Assembly (NCBI RefSeq): GCF_910591885.1
Contig: NW_025963548.1
Coordinates: forward strand, 611,501 to 675,500
From: Bombus terrestris
Lineage: Eukaryota > Arthropoda > Insecta > Hymenoptera > Apidae
DNA length: 64,000 nt
Direction: 5' to 3'
Below are positions 8,936 to 20,540 of this stretch, in pieces; the stretch's first letter is position 1; each line of letters opens with the position of its first letter. The position numbers and the translations under genes were made by a program. The notes under the pieces are model-generated. The model worked only from the letters and a program-made list of their open reading frames with translations, did no database searches and was not told the DNA's origin.

Positions 8936-10920
8936 CTGCGCTTGGAGATTTGCCGTCAATTAGATGCGAGATATACTCCTCATTGCCTGCCAAATACAGC
9001 TCACATCGGCTGGCTCGTGCTATTATATCATCTCTGGTCCTCGACATATAAAGCGTAATTGCAGTTTTACAAATTAAGGTTAACATATTCAAATGAATGT
9101 ATCTCCGTTTCTATTGCACATATGGCGACAAAGCGATGCCCGTTACATTACACATCCGATGTCATGTGCACCGCACATCTGCTGGTTTGTATCATGTCAA
9201 CTCCGGTCTCTGTCAAACCAAGCGAAATTGCTGCTTTACATATTCATGATTAATCATTCAAATCACCGTATCGCCGTTTGCATTGCAGATATGCCGACAA
9301 TTCGATGCGCGATATACGCCACTTTTGCTGCCAAACACAATGCATATTATCTGGTTTGAGTTATGTAACGTGTGGGCGCAGCCAAACTCAGCGTATTTGC
9401 AATTGTGCATTTTCAGGCGAAATATTCAAATGTTACATATTCAAATGAACGTATCTTGGTTTCTATGTCGCCTATTCGATGCGCAGAATACTCCACATAA
9501 GATGCCAATTCAGCCGGTCTGTGCTATGTCAACTCTGGACCCTGTAAAATCCAGCGTAATTGTAGTTTTTGTTGTTAATGCTTAAATATTGCATTCAAAG
9601 CTTCGCCGCTTCTTTTGCACATATGTCGACAATTCCATACGCCTTGTACTCCACATTTGCTGTAGTTACATTGCCCATCAGCTCGCTTGCGCTGCGTAAA
9701 CTCTGGTCCCTGCAAAATCCAGCCCAAATGCAATATTGTATGTTCAGGCTTGAATATTCAAATCAACGTGACTCCGATTCCATAGCACATATGTCGACAA
9801 TGCGATGCGCGCTATATTCCACATTGACTGCCATACGCAGAGCGCTTCATCTGGTTTAAGCCGTGTTAAATCCGGACCGAGTCAAATCCAGCGTATTTGT
9901 AGTTTTGCATATTCAAGCCTAGTTATTCAAGTGAAAGTACCTCCGTATCCATTGTAGGTACGTCAACAATAGGATGTACGTAATACTACATATTTGCTGC
10001 CAAATACAGCACACATCAGCCCGTTTGCACACTGTCAAGACTGGACTCGGAGAAATCCAGCGTGATTGCAGTTTTGGATATTAATGCTTACATATTCGAA
10101 TGAAGGTATCTCCGCTTGTTTTGCAGAAACATTGGCCATACGATGCGCGTTATATTCCACATCTGATGCCAAATCAGCCGGTTTGTGCTATGCCAACTCT
10201 GGACCCTGTAAAATCTAGCAGAATTGCAGTTTTTGCTATTAATGCTTAAATATTGCTTTCAAAGTCTCACCGCTTGTTTTGCACATATGTCGACAATGCG
10301 ACACGCCTTATACTCTACATTTGCTACAGTTACATTACTCATCAGCTTGTTTGAGCTATGTCAACTCTGGTCTCTGCCAAAACCTGCCAAAGTGCAATTT
10401 TGCATGTTCAGGAATAAATATTCAGATGAACGTGACTACATTTCGATTGCAGGTATGTAGACAATTCGATGCGCGTTATATTCCACATTGACTGCCATAC
10501 GCAGAGCGCTTCATCTGGTTTAAGCCGTGTTAAATCCGGACCGAGTCAAATCAAGCGTATTTGTAGTTTTGCATATTCAAGCCTAGTTATTCAAGTGAAA
10601 GTATCTCCGTATCCATTGTAGGTTTGTCGACAATATGATGCACGTAATACTGCACATTTGCTGCCAAATACAGCATACTCCAGCCGGTTTGCTCTATGTC
10701 AACTCTGAGCCGTGTCAAATACGGCGACATTGCAGGTTTCCATATTCAGAATCAAATGGTCAAATCCCCGTACTTCCTTTGCTGTTGCAGACATGCCGAT
10801 TATTCGATGTGCCCGGTATTCCAGATTTCTTGCCCAATTCAGCGCACACTAGACAATTGGCGCTATGTCCGCACTGATCCCTGTCAAATCGAGCGTATCA
10901 GGTCTATAAATATGAAACCG
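8936..10920. repeat. About 170-bp tandem repeats, block 2 (about 11-12 units)
   Basis: The landmark GTCGACAATnCGATGCG-like block recurs near 9,120, 9,290, 9,465, 9,620, 9,790, 9,955, 10,130, 10,285, 10,450, 10,625 and 10,790, giving a period near 168 bp. Units differ by many substitutions. A segment of about 664 bp (four units) is repeated: the phrase CGCAGAGCGCTTCATCTGG occurs at 9,836 and again at 10,500, while copy B has it once. Open frames in this block are overlapping accidents of the repeat. Confidence 0.85.
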
Positions 10921-10954
10921 GAATTTGCCTATAGATGGCCCTAGCTCATAGTGT

Positions 10955-11400
10955 AGTTATCACTATACTATGTCATTGATGCCAAAAGTCGTTGTTGACA
11001 TCTCACGAACATTTTCGACTGAGAACAGTACAATGATTCTGGCAATGATTCTTTGGAAGAAATTGCACACTTCATCCTATAGGCATACCGGACGATACAA
11101 GGGCTGGTCGTCCCTTCTTTCGAAGCAATACCAGCCTCGCCGTGCGCCATATCCGACGGTTGGCACCCTCCTTCGAACACGATGTAAATAGGTGTCGCAG
11201 TCTAGGTGCCATGACCCGCATCATCTCCCCTCATACCCGTCGCGGGACTCCTTCAGGGCCAGGCCCTACTTCGCGGGAGGCTATCTTCCTCGCCTCGTCC
11301 ATCACCTCCCCGTGTGCATATACGCCGACGCAACGTCATACTAGCTTTTGCGATGGCGTGATCGATATTGAAATATGTAACCAAACCTAGTAGCACTGTA
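10955..11400 (-). pseudogene. R1-like non-LTR retrotransposon reverse transcriptase relic, copy A
   Basis: On the minus strand the pieces read EVMDEARKIASREVGPGPD, then RRIWRTARLVLLRKKGRP, then a YRPxCLSDE and FFQRIIARI-like block (clearest in copy B). This is the order of reverse transcriptase motifs in R1/Jockey-type non-LTR elements just before the palm. Frames shift several times and the fragment covers only about 140 residues. It is a dead fragment; the clade is inferred from the motif style. Confidence 0.65.
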
Positions 11401-12274
11401 AATTACTTTCCTACAGTACTTCAGCTTATTATATTTTTTAGATAGTTCATAAGTACTTATTCATGAGCACAAACTATAAAAATTTGTTGCGGCACATGAG
11501 CCAGAGGGAATTCAAATCCTATTGTTACTTTGCCTCGGAATATCAGGATCGTAAGGATACAAGTAAATACACTCGGAGCATAAAAATGTTGCCGCTACTT
11601 CGAACAAAGACGATTTTGAATCTTCCGACTTCTGCCCCGACCAGTATAAATAAACCGAGGCAACCCAAAGAGTAAAGTGTCTTCGAATACCTACGAGTAT
11701 CAACGAGCGATCTGCTGAATTTCGTGACGAACATTTATGGAATATTTTTACACATTGTATCTACGACTCAGGGCCCATAGGCTGTACCTTACTTTATTAT
11801 TTTAAGTAAATTCGACGATTACGACGACAATCGATAACCTCAAATAAGTCTGACGGTCAAAGTTCCCATATACCGTGTCCTCTACATATTTCATTATAAA
11901 AGACCTGAGTCAAATATTGATGTTTTTGACCGTCAGATGTATTTGAGTTAAGGCTACCTATACTAGTCGCCGGGGGGGGGGGGTGAAAGAATTCGTATTT
12001 GCCTACCTGACGACAATAGCTGGTTGCGGTGACATTGTTTTTACATTAATTGTAGCTCAGCGGTCTAGGTACTTCGAGGCGACAACGACGTAATTTGCTT
12101 TGTCCTATGACTCATGTACCGCTACACTTCTATTTCTATAGAAATATAATGCTAAATACTACAATATATATCCCAAGTATTTCATATTTGAAATAACAGT
12201 CAAATTAACGGAATTAATCTGTTTGACATCTATACGGTTCAAGTCTTGTACGAATATATGTACAGCCTGTAGTT
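11401..12274. other. Gene-poor stretch, no gene seen
   Basis: It is conserved with 26,746-27,619. It holds a long inverted repeat (11,841-11,945) and a run of 12 G (11,972-11,983). Open frames are short and lack recognisable domains. Confidence 0.6.
11841..11945. repeat. Inverted repeat (21-bp arms, 63-bp loop)
   Basis: Arms 11,841-11,861 and 11,925-11,945 pair with two mismatches. The core is CTGACGGTCAAA on the left and TTTGACCGTCAG on the right. It is conserved in copy B at 27,188-27,292. It could be a very small MITE or a hairpin RNA source. Confidence 0.7.
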
Positions 12275-12767
12275 TTAATATTCTAAGCGCGTATTGTATG
12301 CCGGACACTTATCTTTAATAAATTTTGCAAATCTGTTTATAGTAAGTGATGAATCATTAGGCCAATGACAAATAAGGCGACCTTTAAAAGATTTAACGGA
12401 ACTTGCTTCTGCTGAACTTGGTCTATGAAGGTCGAATAGCTTCTCGTTTGTTTTTCAATTAAAGACATACTTTATGGAATGTGTTTTACTGACATACCGA
12501 TTCCAAGGATTTCCAGTGCTTCTTAAAAATATTACACTCTGTTGTATGAAATATAATTTGTCCTTATTATAACCATTAACATCTAATGTCTTTTCTGGAA
12601 GTTCGTATACTAAGGCATCGGAATTATTTTTCATTTTACGCTGCGTTACTCGCAACTTTTCACAGATATATGTACCAACTGGAAGTAGTTCTTTGGCACG
12701 TATTCGAGTATAGTTATTTCCTGCTGGTTTCCACAAAGCTTCACAGAACAACGTCGCTTCCTCGTTC

Positions 12768-12879
12768 CTTTAAACAACAGTCATACATTAGTATCACATG
12801 AACGTACTCCTTGAAAAAACATTTCATTACTGGAAATCTAAAAGATTATTATTGAACTCAATAAGATTCAGTTGCTTAC
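12768..12879 (-). other. Retained intron in CMTR1 relic, copy A
   Basis: On the minus strand the donor reads CAG|GTAAGC and the acceptor GTTTAAAG|G. Removing these 112 bases joins KYLRS to an Arg codon and NEEATLFCEALW in frame. The same intron, same length, is at 28,963-29,074. Confidence 0.7.
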
Positions 12880-12973
12880 CTGCTCCTCAAATATTTTTTG
12901 CTAATGTCCGCTCCTCCTAAGTAGAATGCATCTATAATATGCAATGCAAGTACTTTTTGCTGATATATAAACT

Positions 12974-13922
12974 GTTTAATTCGTACTATCGCGGGGAGAC
13001 GCGGTCGTTAGAATACGCGTCAACGGGAGTCGTAAATTCCCGTTACGATTAGAATAATCGACACCACGAATAGTTCGATCCCCGTATTTCGGTTAGGATA
13101 ATCGGGGTGGTTAATGCGGTATAACACTGGGAGTCAGAGTTATAATAATGTATATTTCCAACACTTTATACAATCACACAAAGTAGTAACGCCGTTGATT
13201 AAGATACAGATAACGAGAGAAGGGTTAGTCTTGGATGAGAGAAGGAGAGCTTTAGGCGCTCTAGGCCCTTGAGAGTTATAGGAACTGTCGGAGTTCTGGG
13301 TAAGTGAGAGCCTTAGAAGACTCTAGGCCGTGCAGGCACCTTGATGAATGATGAAGGAACTCAGAAAGATACAGGAACGGTGAGAGTTGTTGGAAATGCA
13401 GGAACTCTAGGCACCGTGAGAGACGATCAAACTCTGAAGCTTATTCTAATGTGAATACGGAGGAAAGCTTGGTATGGGTGTGCCCTTTGAACGAAGAACG
13501 CGGATTCGTTCTTTACATTTTTAGTTAGCAAAGTGAGGGAAATAATCCGCGATGTCGATTGGTTGGGACCAATGTTAGGAAGGAAGAGAGGAGGAAGAAA
13601 CCTCCTACCAACTTGGGTCCTAGGAGACATTGTTTACAGGGAAACTCACATATTTCGTTAGGTATATCTCCGCTTTCTTCGTAATTCTTAAGAGCACATA
13701 ATAAACCCAAGGACCCTTCTAAAAAACCAGCTGAAAACACTTCTGGAATTAGAAAGTCCTTTCTGGCAAACAGATTGACGTAAAACATGTGTGCGAACAA
13801 TGCAGTTAGAATTTCGACTTTATGGTGGGTCCTTAGGCCTGTGGAGGGTTCGAAGGACGGCACGTAGACCGTTGGCAGTCACGCCGCGCAGGATGGAATG
13901 CAGATGTGTTGCGCGGCGTAAC
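12974..13922. mobile_element. 949-bp insertion in CMTR1 relic A, flanked by ATAAACT
   Basis: Copy B has the uninterrupted sequence at about 29,161-29,170. The 7-bp direct repeat ATAAACT lies at 12,967-12,973 and 13,923-13,929. The left two thirds contain a gypsy-like LTR remnant (about 12,990-13,630). The right third contains a coding-like segment on the minus strand. Ends (GTTTAATTCG and GCGGCGTAAC) show no good inverted repeat, so the mechanism is unclear. Confidence 0.65.
13640..13863 (-). pseudogene. Unrecognised coding-like fragment inside the 949-bp insertion
   Basis: About 70 codons are open on the minus strand with a helical, protein-like composition. Recognisable stretches are HHKVEILTALFAHMFYVNLF and LEGSLGLLCALKNYEESGD. 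I cannot name the family. Codon choice looks like a real exon, not random sequence. It may be a host exon carried by the insertion or part of the mobile element. Confidence 0.4.
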
Positions 13923-15738
13923 ATAAACTCCTTAGTCATTTCATATACAACCTCTGCGTTTACAAGTGTATTTGGTGGTAATTCTATGCCAATGTCATCG
14001 ACACTAAGCCAAGAATTCTTTGTATATTTATATACGTTGCTCCTTCCCACGCCCATATAAAATGTAGCGTGCTTCTTATCATCATCAGACCTTGGCTTTG
14101 TACCACATGGCATACAAAACCAGTCATATAGTGATAAAAATGCATTTTCAATGTTAAATTCCATCAATTGTGCTGGATTAATAGTAAGAAATGAAGTATC
14201 TTTCAAGGAGTATTCAATTTGTCTTTGGTTTCATGTGTCTTGGGATTGTCCTAGTTTCATCTGGAAGTTTCCAATACTCTAGATATTGTTTGCGCATATC
14301 AGCTTGTTTTGTCTCAACAAGAGTATTATCCGCATAAAATGCTGCAATTTTACACAGGTCAATTATTTTTTTTCCGGCCAAATCTTTGTTAGAAGCACGT
14401 AGATATTGAACAAATTCTTTCTCCCTTTTTAATTCATTATATGATACTAGTTGTAAAACGTCGTCATTTACACCACCTTTTAAAAGCAGACGATTAACAT
14501 GCTTCAGATATTCAACAACATCTTGTACCCCAGATCGTTTCTTCTTACATATTAAGTAACGTTCTGAATTTCCTGGTCTAGAAGAGTTTGGTTTAAAAAT
14601 AAAAACTTCTTCAAAGCAGCGATACATTAAATAAACTAAACCAGCACTAAAGGGTGTAAAAAGGTTGAATAATTAAGTCACAAAATCACCACCCTCTCTT
14701 TCAACCATCAATGCTATTAAACATCGACAAAGATACAGTTGTTTTGAAAGAATTTCTTGTACATTTTCTTGTCGTTCTACTTAGAATCCTCAATCAGACA
14801 TCACAAAATGTGCTCCTTTGCCATGGGTATGCTGCATTATAAGATTTGTAAATGCCTCTTCATTATCTGGGTCAAAGACATCATCACTTTCCTTTGGTCC
14901 GTAGTATGGATGAAATGTTTCACAAGGACCCGCATAAAAGTCTTCTAATTTGAAATCATGTTCATTTTCTAAAGTAAGAGCAAATCCTTTAGCACGTCAT
15001 TTCTTTCGCCATAGAATATGTTCACTAAAACCTCTTGCTCCGGCACATACATCTGCAAAGTATAGCAGCCCATTCTCCCTCAAACCTTTTGGGTTAGTAA
15101 ACATAAAGTTACATGCTTTATCTGTATTCGCCATTTTAACAGTAGCACGATTTAAAAAACGAGCACCACGAATTGTTTCATGAGGATTACAACGTGTCCT
15201 TGCTCGACGCACTTCAACGTCATCCAAATGAGCGAATACCGTTTTCGCATTGATAACAATTTTCACTATATCTGCACAACAGAAATCAATTTCATCATCT
15301 GTGGTCAACTTTTCATATCACCATTTCATATCTTTTACACACTTTATAACTTCCTCTGCAGGATGCCATTTAAGACCTGAATCTTCATGTCCAGGAACAT
15401 GATGTCCAAAGCCTCTGCGACCATGCTGTCTAGGTGCTTGAACTGGCTCTAAACGACCTTGTTCATTATTTCCGAGGCCGTAACCGCCTTATATCCCATC
15501 ATTCGCACCATCCTTTTGTCGTTATCGAGGAGATTGTTTGACTCTTGTGTTATTACTTGTATTCTTCTATTGTCAACTACCTTTTCATCAATATCCTCCT
15601 CGCCAGATTCACTTGAATATCTGCGAATTTTTTGTCGTTTACTATGATTATAAGTATCTCTTTCACAGTTTTTCCTTTTTGTCCTAGTTTCCAATTCTTC
15701 TTGCATGGCATGTTGATGCATCAGTCGCATAACAATTC

Positions 15739-15983
15739 TGCTAGGAACATGATACATTTACACTGTACATGTGAATGTGTGTATAAGCGTCAGAGGACGT
15801 CCAGGCCTTAGTTGGGACAAAAGACAAGAGTCAGTCGTTAGAAGTTTCTGAAAGAGTCTGTTGACAACAAGCGTGCGTGCGAGTAGGGTTTCGTGGTCTT
15901 TAGAGTTTAAGATATATGTATAACTGTTGTGTGCTAAATAAAGGGAATTATTTGTATTTCCGAATCCATTCCATATCTTTACA
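15739..15983 (+). repeat. 5' LTR of copia element B
   Basis: 245 bp, TG...CA, AATAAA in the final third. It is inserted 8 bases upstream of a potential CMTR1 start codon (minus-strand ATG at 15,730-15,728). Confidence 0.9.
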
Positions 15984-16158
15984 TGGTAGCAGAGCGTGGT
16001 TCATAGTTTTGCCAATTATTTTAGTGCATGGTTTTCAATATTGCGAGTTAGGTCGAGTGAGACTTCAGTAAGGAAAGAAACGTTCAAAGGTTACAAAGAG
16101 GAAAAATACACTTGGAGTACGTAGGAACGCTTGAGTAAGAGATAAGGAATCATTTAAA

Positions 16159-16942
16159 ATGGAGAGATTGGAAATCATGATACCTATTTTCGATGGATAT
16201 TTACGGTATGTGGAAGCAAAGAATAACGATGTTTCTCAAGTATAGAGAATGCGAGGTTGTCACAGCTAGGGTGAAGACAGAAACAGACAGTGAAGACTGG
16301 GACAAAAAGGATCCGAAGGCAATAAATATAATTTATAGTGCCATCACAAACAGACCATTGGAATATATTAGAGAAGAAAAAACGGCGTATGAGATGGTAA
16401 AAAAGTTTGATGAAATGTACTTGAAAGAGTCGACGGCACTACAGGTCGTATGCAGAAGGAGATTGGAAAAGATAAAACTTGAGAACTACAGTGATTCAAC
16501 ATCGTTCTTTAGCGATTTCGAAAAATTAATAAACGAATTAAAATGTGCGGGTGCACAAGTGAGTGAGAGGGAAAAACTGACTTACATGCTGAATACGTTA
16601 CCCGAAGAATACAGCTACATAGCGGATATAGTAGATGCACTGAAAGCCGAAAATCAAACGGTAGCGTATTTAAAAAATAAAATTGAAATAGCGGAGAGGA
16701 AAAATAAGTCCAATCGAGGAGAAATGCAAACCAACGCCTTTTCTGCAAAAAAGGAAGGATGCTTCGGATGTGGAAGAGTAGGACATTTTGGGAGAGAGTG
16801 TCAAAATGGCGTCGAAGCGGGAAACAGTATCAGTTTTTGGCTTGGGTCAACACGTGGTCGCAGCAGAGGAGGAGGAAACAAAGGAAATACGAGCAGGGGA
16901 CATGGAAATTTCCATCGTCTGTCAACAACCGGCACGAGCGAG
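16159..16942 (+). pseudogene. gag: copia gag, copy B
   Basis: The ATG at 16,159 corresponds to copy C's start. A net 2-nt loss near 16,197 shifts the frame after about 13 codons, after which gag is open from an in-frame ATG at 16,193 onward for about 250 codons. The zinc knuckle CFGCGRVGHFGREC lies near 16,759-16,800. The Arg/Gly-rich tail is interrupted at 16,943 by a solo LTR. An N-terminally shortened Gag could in principle be read from 16,193, but the tail would be foreign. Confidence 0.8.
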
Positions 16943-17325
16943 TGTCACGACCGGCATACTTCAAATCCGATGGACCGATGATGGAGATAGAGATGTGGCG
17001 GCCTTGGCGACAATGTATATCGCCGAAGTGCCTAATGAGTCATCTGTATCCTAACGGTCCTTCCACCGAATGTCCTAGAAGTGTGACAACGGTCACGTAC
17101 GCCTACAGGGTAGTGGGGATATTGAGGGATGACAAACAAAGAAGAAACAGATGTTACCGAAAGTCAAATTGTAAGAGCTTCAGTCTTGGAAAGTCACGGC
17201 TGGAGCTCAGAACAAAATCGCAGTCAGTGTAAATTCAGAATACAAGAAATAAATTCTCTTGTTTTTTTTGTTACCTTAATTTTTTTCTTTTCGCTCGAGC
17301 CTCCTGCTTTTTATTTTACGTGACA
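16943..17325 (+). mobile_element. Solo LTR nested in copia gag (copy B)
   Basis: 383 bp, TGTCACG...CGTGACA, with CGAG duplications at 16,939-16,942 and 17,326-17,329. Position and sequence match the copy A insert, so it predates the A/B split. Confidence 0.7.
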
Positions 17326-17395
17326 CGAGCATGGTAACTCAAGATCAAGCACATGGATAGCAACGGCGCACGCAGCACACAGCGGCGAGGCGAAC

Positions 17396-18474
17396 GTGAT
17401 TAGTAATTATGAAGTAATGTGGCCATTAGATAGCGGTTGCACAGATCACATAATTAACAACGTAAATTATTTCGATAAATCTATTGACCTTAAAGAACCG
17501 GTAAATATATATTTAGGCGATAATAGATCGATAAAGGCAACAAAATATGCGAATGTTATAAGTTATTTTGAAGCATTTGGAAAGCAAAATGAAATAAATG
17601 TGAATAATGTTTTTTACGCGAAAGAAATGTCCGCAAACTTGATTAGTTTAGGCAAGTTAAAGGATAATAGGAACACGGTTATTTCAATAGGAAATATTGC
17701 AAAAGTAATAGATGAGGACTATAAGCTTACAGCGGTAGCGGTTAAAGAAAAGGGAACATATAGAATGAAAAGTATATTGAAAGGGAAGGAGCACTTAGCA
17801 AACAGCGCCGAACGTAGTGATATGAGTAAAAAGACAAGATGGCAAAGGATGCTAGGACACGTAAATTTTAAATATTTAAATATTTTGGGTAAAGAACAGC
17901 TAGTTACTGGTATACCGAATGAATTTGAAAAGGAATTTTTGAAATGTAGGGTGTGCATGGAAAGGAAAATGCAAAATTTACCACTCAAAAATAATCGAAC
18001 CAAGGCTAGGGAGATAATGGAAATTATTCTTTCGGACGTGCGCGGTCCCTTCAAGACTACCGGATTCAATGAAGAGAAATATTTCATCTCATTTATCGAT
18101 AATTATAGCAAAATAGCTAGAAGTTATTGTATAAAATCAAAAGATGAGGTGTTTGATTGTTTCAGTTTGAAAATGAAGGCGAGAATTTAACGGGCAAGAG
18201 GTTTAAAATATTGAGATATGATAATGGAAAAGAGTACTTGAATAATCGAATTTATAAATTTGCTAGGGATAAAGGTATCAGAATAAATAACTGCCCAACC
18301 TACGTACATGAATTAAACGGGACAACGGAAAGGTATAATAGAACAGTTATGGACATGGCGCGTTGCTTGTTAGCGGAAGCGAAAGTACATAAAATGGCTG
18401 GAAATAGATTGGACAGCGGTATACTTGAAGAATCGAATACTGGCAAATACTATAGAGAGAAAGACACCTTTTGA
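17396..18474 (+). pseudogene. pol: copia protease and integrase, copy B
   Basis: Protease DSGCTDHI lies at about 17,426-17,449. The integrase zinc finger (LGHVN, CRVCME) and core Asp (SDVRGPF) follow, then the second Asp (YDNGKEYL) and Glu (NGTTERYN). A 4-nt deletion near 18,166 breaks the frame between the first and second Asp. A 5-nt loss near 18,394 breaks it again, and the 1-nt shift near 18,555 is shared with A and C. Confidence 0.85.
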
Positions 18475-18578
18475 AGTATTCTTCGGGAGAAAACCAAGTG
18501 TTGAAAATCTACATCTATATGGAAGTAAAGTTTTTGTAAGAACAAAAGAGAGTTTCTAAATGGGATAAGAAGGCAGAT

Positions 18579-20419
18579 ATGGGAATTTTGTTAGGATATA
18601 GTGAAGCAGGTTACAGAGTCTTATTAGGTGGGAAAATAACAATAGCGAGACATGTAGAGGTCATAGAAACAGACACAAAATGTATCGGTTTTGTGGAGAA
18701 TTCATTCGATAAAGATAACGATGACATTGAGGATAATGATTTATTGGTAAACATGAATAAGGAAGAGTTAGAAAGTAGGGAAGATGAAAATGATAACAGT
18801 CTTGAAAGCTTAAACATCCCTGGAAGGTCTACACGTAATAAGAGAACTCCAGTAAGATATCCAGAAAAAGAAAACATTAGTGAAATCCATGCAAATTATT
18901 GTGGTGTAGATATCCCTTGTACATTTGAGGAGGCGATTAGTTGTGAAGATAGTGAAGATTGGAAACAAGCTATGAATAAGGAAATAGAATGTCTTTATAA
19001 GAATAAAACTTGGAAATTGGTAGAAAGGGTAAAAGGCAAAGACGTATTAGATGTAAAATGGGTTTACACGAGAAAATCAGATGACAGGTATAAGGCTAGA
19101 TTAGTGGTAAGAGGATTCCAACAAAGAAACGTAGCCGATGACATATACTCCCCAGTAGCGAGTAATGAGACCTTTAAGATATTGCTATCATATTGTTGTC
19201 AAAATGGATTAATTATTGAGCAAATGGATGTAGAAACTGCCTTTTTAAATGGTGAAGTAACCTCGGAGGTATATGTAAATCAACCAAAGGGATATGCGGA
19301 CGGAACGAATAGAGTTTGTAAACTATCGAAAGCGCTTTATGGGTTAAAAGAAAGTCGAAGGGAGTGGTATGAGTGTCTTGATAAGTATGTGACGAGATTA
19401 GGTTTTAAGAAGAATAACATAGAGTTGTGCCTATATATACATGGAGAGGGAGAAAATTTTGTTTATTTGCTAATGTATGTAGACGATTTGCTAATTTGTA
19501 AATTTGCTAATTTGCTAAAAATAAAAGGAAGATACAAAGGGTAAAGAAGTTATTAACTAATAGATTTGAAATGAAAGATTTAGGTGAAGTCAAAGAATAT
19601 CTTGGAATAAATATAGACTATGATTATTTCAAAAATGAAATAAGATTAAGCCAAAAGAAATACATTGAGTCATTAGCAAACAACTGTAAGTTACAAAATA
19701 GCAAATTGTACTGTGCACCTATGGAGACCAACTTAAAAATTGAAAAAGCTGTGATAAATAGAGAGGATATTGGATACAAAAATTTAATTGGCGCATTGTC
19801 GTATATTAGTAAAAATACCAGACCCGATATAAGTTATAGTGTGAATTATTTGAGTAGATTTCAAGATTGTTGTAATGAGACACATTTTAAATGTGCTTTG
19901 CGAATATTGAAATATTTGTACCGGACTAGAGACTTAAGATTAGATTATAAAAGAAATGAAAAATGTGAAACGATAGATTGTTATGTGGACGCTGATTAGG
20001 CAGGAGATCATTTAGAAAAGAAATCGACTTCTGAATATGTAATTAGATTGTGTGGAAATGTAATTGGTTGGAAGTCTAAAAAACAAAGGTGTGTGACAAA
20101 AGCCTCGACGTATGCAGAGTATGTAGCTCTATCGGAAGCGGTGAGTGAATTAATGTCCATTAGGGAAATTATGAAAATCTTCAATGTAGATCTAGAAGAT
20201 AACCCTGTAAAAATTGATGAGGATAACTCTGGAGTGATGAGTATAGCAAAGCACGGAAATTTTACAAAAAATTCTGAACACATTGAAGTTCATTACCACT
20301 ATGTTCACGAGTGCTTAAAGGAGAACAAGATAAACATACTTAAAGTAAGTACAGACGAAAATACTGCGGATATTTTTACGAAGGCACTGTGTACAGAGAG
20401 AGAATTTCGAAAGGTTTAG
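18579..20419 (+). pseudogene. pol: copia reverse transcriptase and RNase H, copy B
   Basis: This is the longest copia frame in the window. Reverse transcriptase reads through WVYTRKSDDRYKARLVVRGF, QMDVETAFLNG and the catalytic YVDDLLI (about 19,480-19,500). A local duplication of a TTTGCTAAT-type phrase at about 19,500-19,525 shifts the frame just after YVDD. RNase H follows (VDAD near 19,986, then a TAG for Trp, then KASTYAEYVALSEAV) and ends at 20,419. It is inactive. Confidence 0.85.
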
Positions 20420-20540
20420 GTCATGGATGAATGTAAACTAAGAGAAATGTAGATAAAGCAATAAGTGTTAAAGTTTCTGTTACGTAATTCGTCAAAGCAT
20501 GTAAATACGATTAAGTGTACAGTATAAATGTAAGGAGGCG

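Larger units (their letters stand above)
12275..15738 (-). pseudogene. CMTR1: Cap-specific mRNA 2'-O-methyltransferase 1 (CMTR1) relic, copy A
   Basis: CMTR1 methylates the ribose of the first transcribed nucleotide (cap 1) in the nucleus. From 5' (15,738) to 3' (12,275) the relic shows: a basic N-terminus with KRQK; a G-patch (MGYKA, then GYGLGNNEQGRLEP and HGRRGFG, about 15,500-15,400); the FtsJ/RrmJ SAM motif FADVCAGARGFSEHILW (about 15,066-15,017); NSERYLICKKK; a C-terminal region with LPPNTLVNAEV; and GNNYTRIRAKELLPVGTYI. A 112-bp intron with GTAAGC donor remains at 12,768-12,879, so this is not a processed copy. Frameshifts lie in the G-patch and near 14,250. Stops replace the Gly after the catalytic Asp (MSD-stop) and the catalytic Lys before LFNLFTPFS. 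All of these are shared with copy B. A 949-bp insertion is private to A. Confidence 0.85.

Noticed and set aside
9059..10944. Many overlapping frames of 60-100 codons in the 170-bp repeats
   Set aside because: They overlap in two frames, repeat with the unit period and differ between copies A and B by frameshift. No coding constraint is visible.
10947..10980. Imperfect palindrome CATAGTGTAG...CACTATACTATG (also near 26,293)
   Set aside because: Short and imperfect, in AT-rich sequence at the end of a dead non-LTR fragment; no terminator or site function can be argued.
11142..11390. Plus-strand frames over the non-LTR relic (also 26,488-26,736)
   Set aside because: The minus strand shows reverse transcriptase motifs; the plus frames are shadows.
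11972..11983. Run of 12 G as a G-quadruplex or functional signal (also 27,319-27,330)
   Set aside because: A plain homopolymer of this length is common in low-constraint DNA and prone to sequencing error; nothing nearby suggests use.
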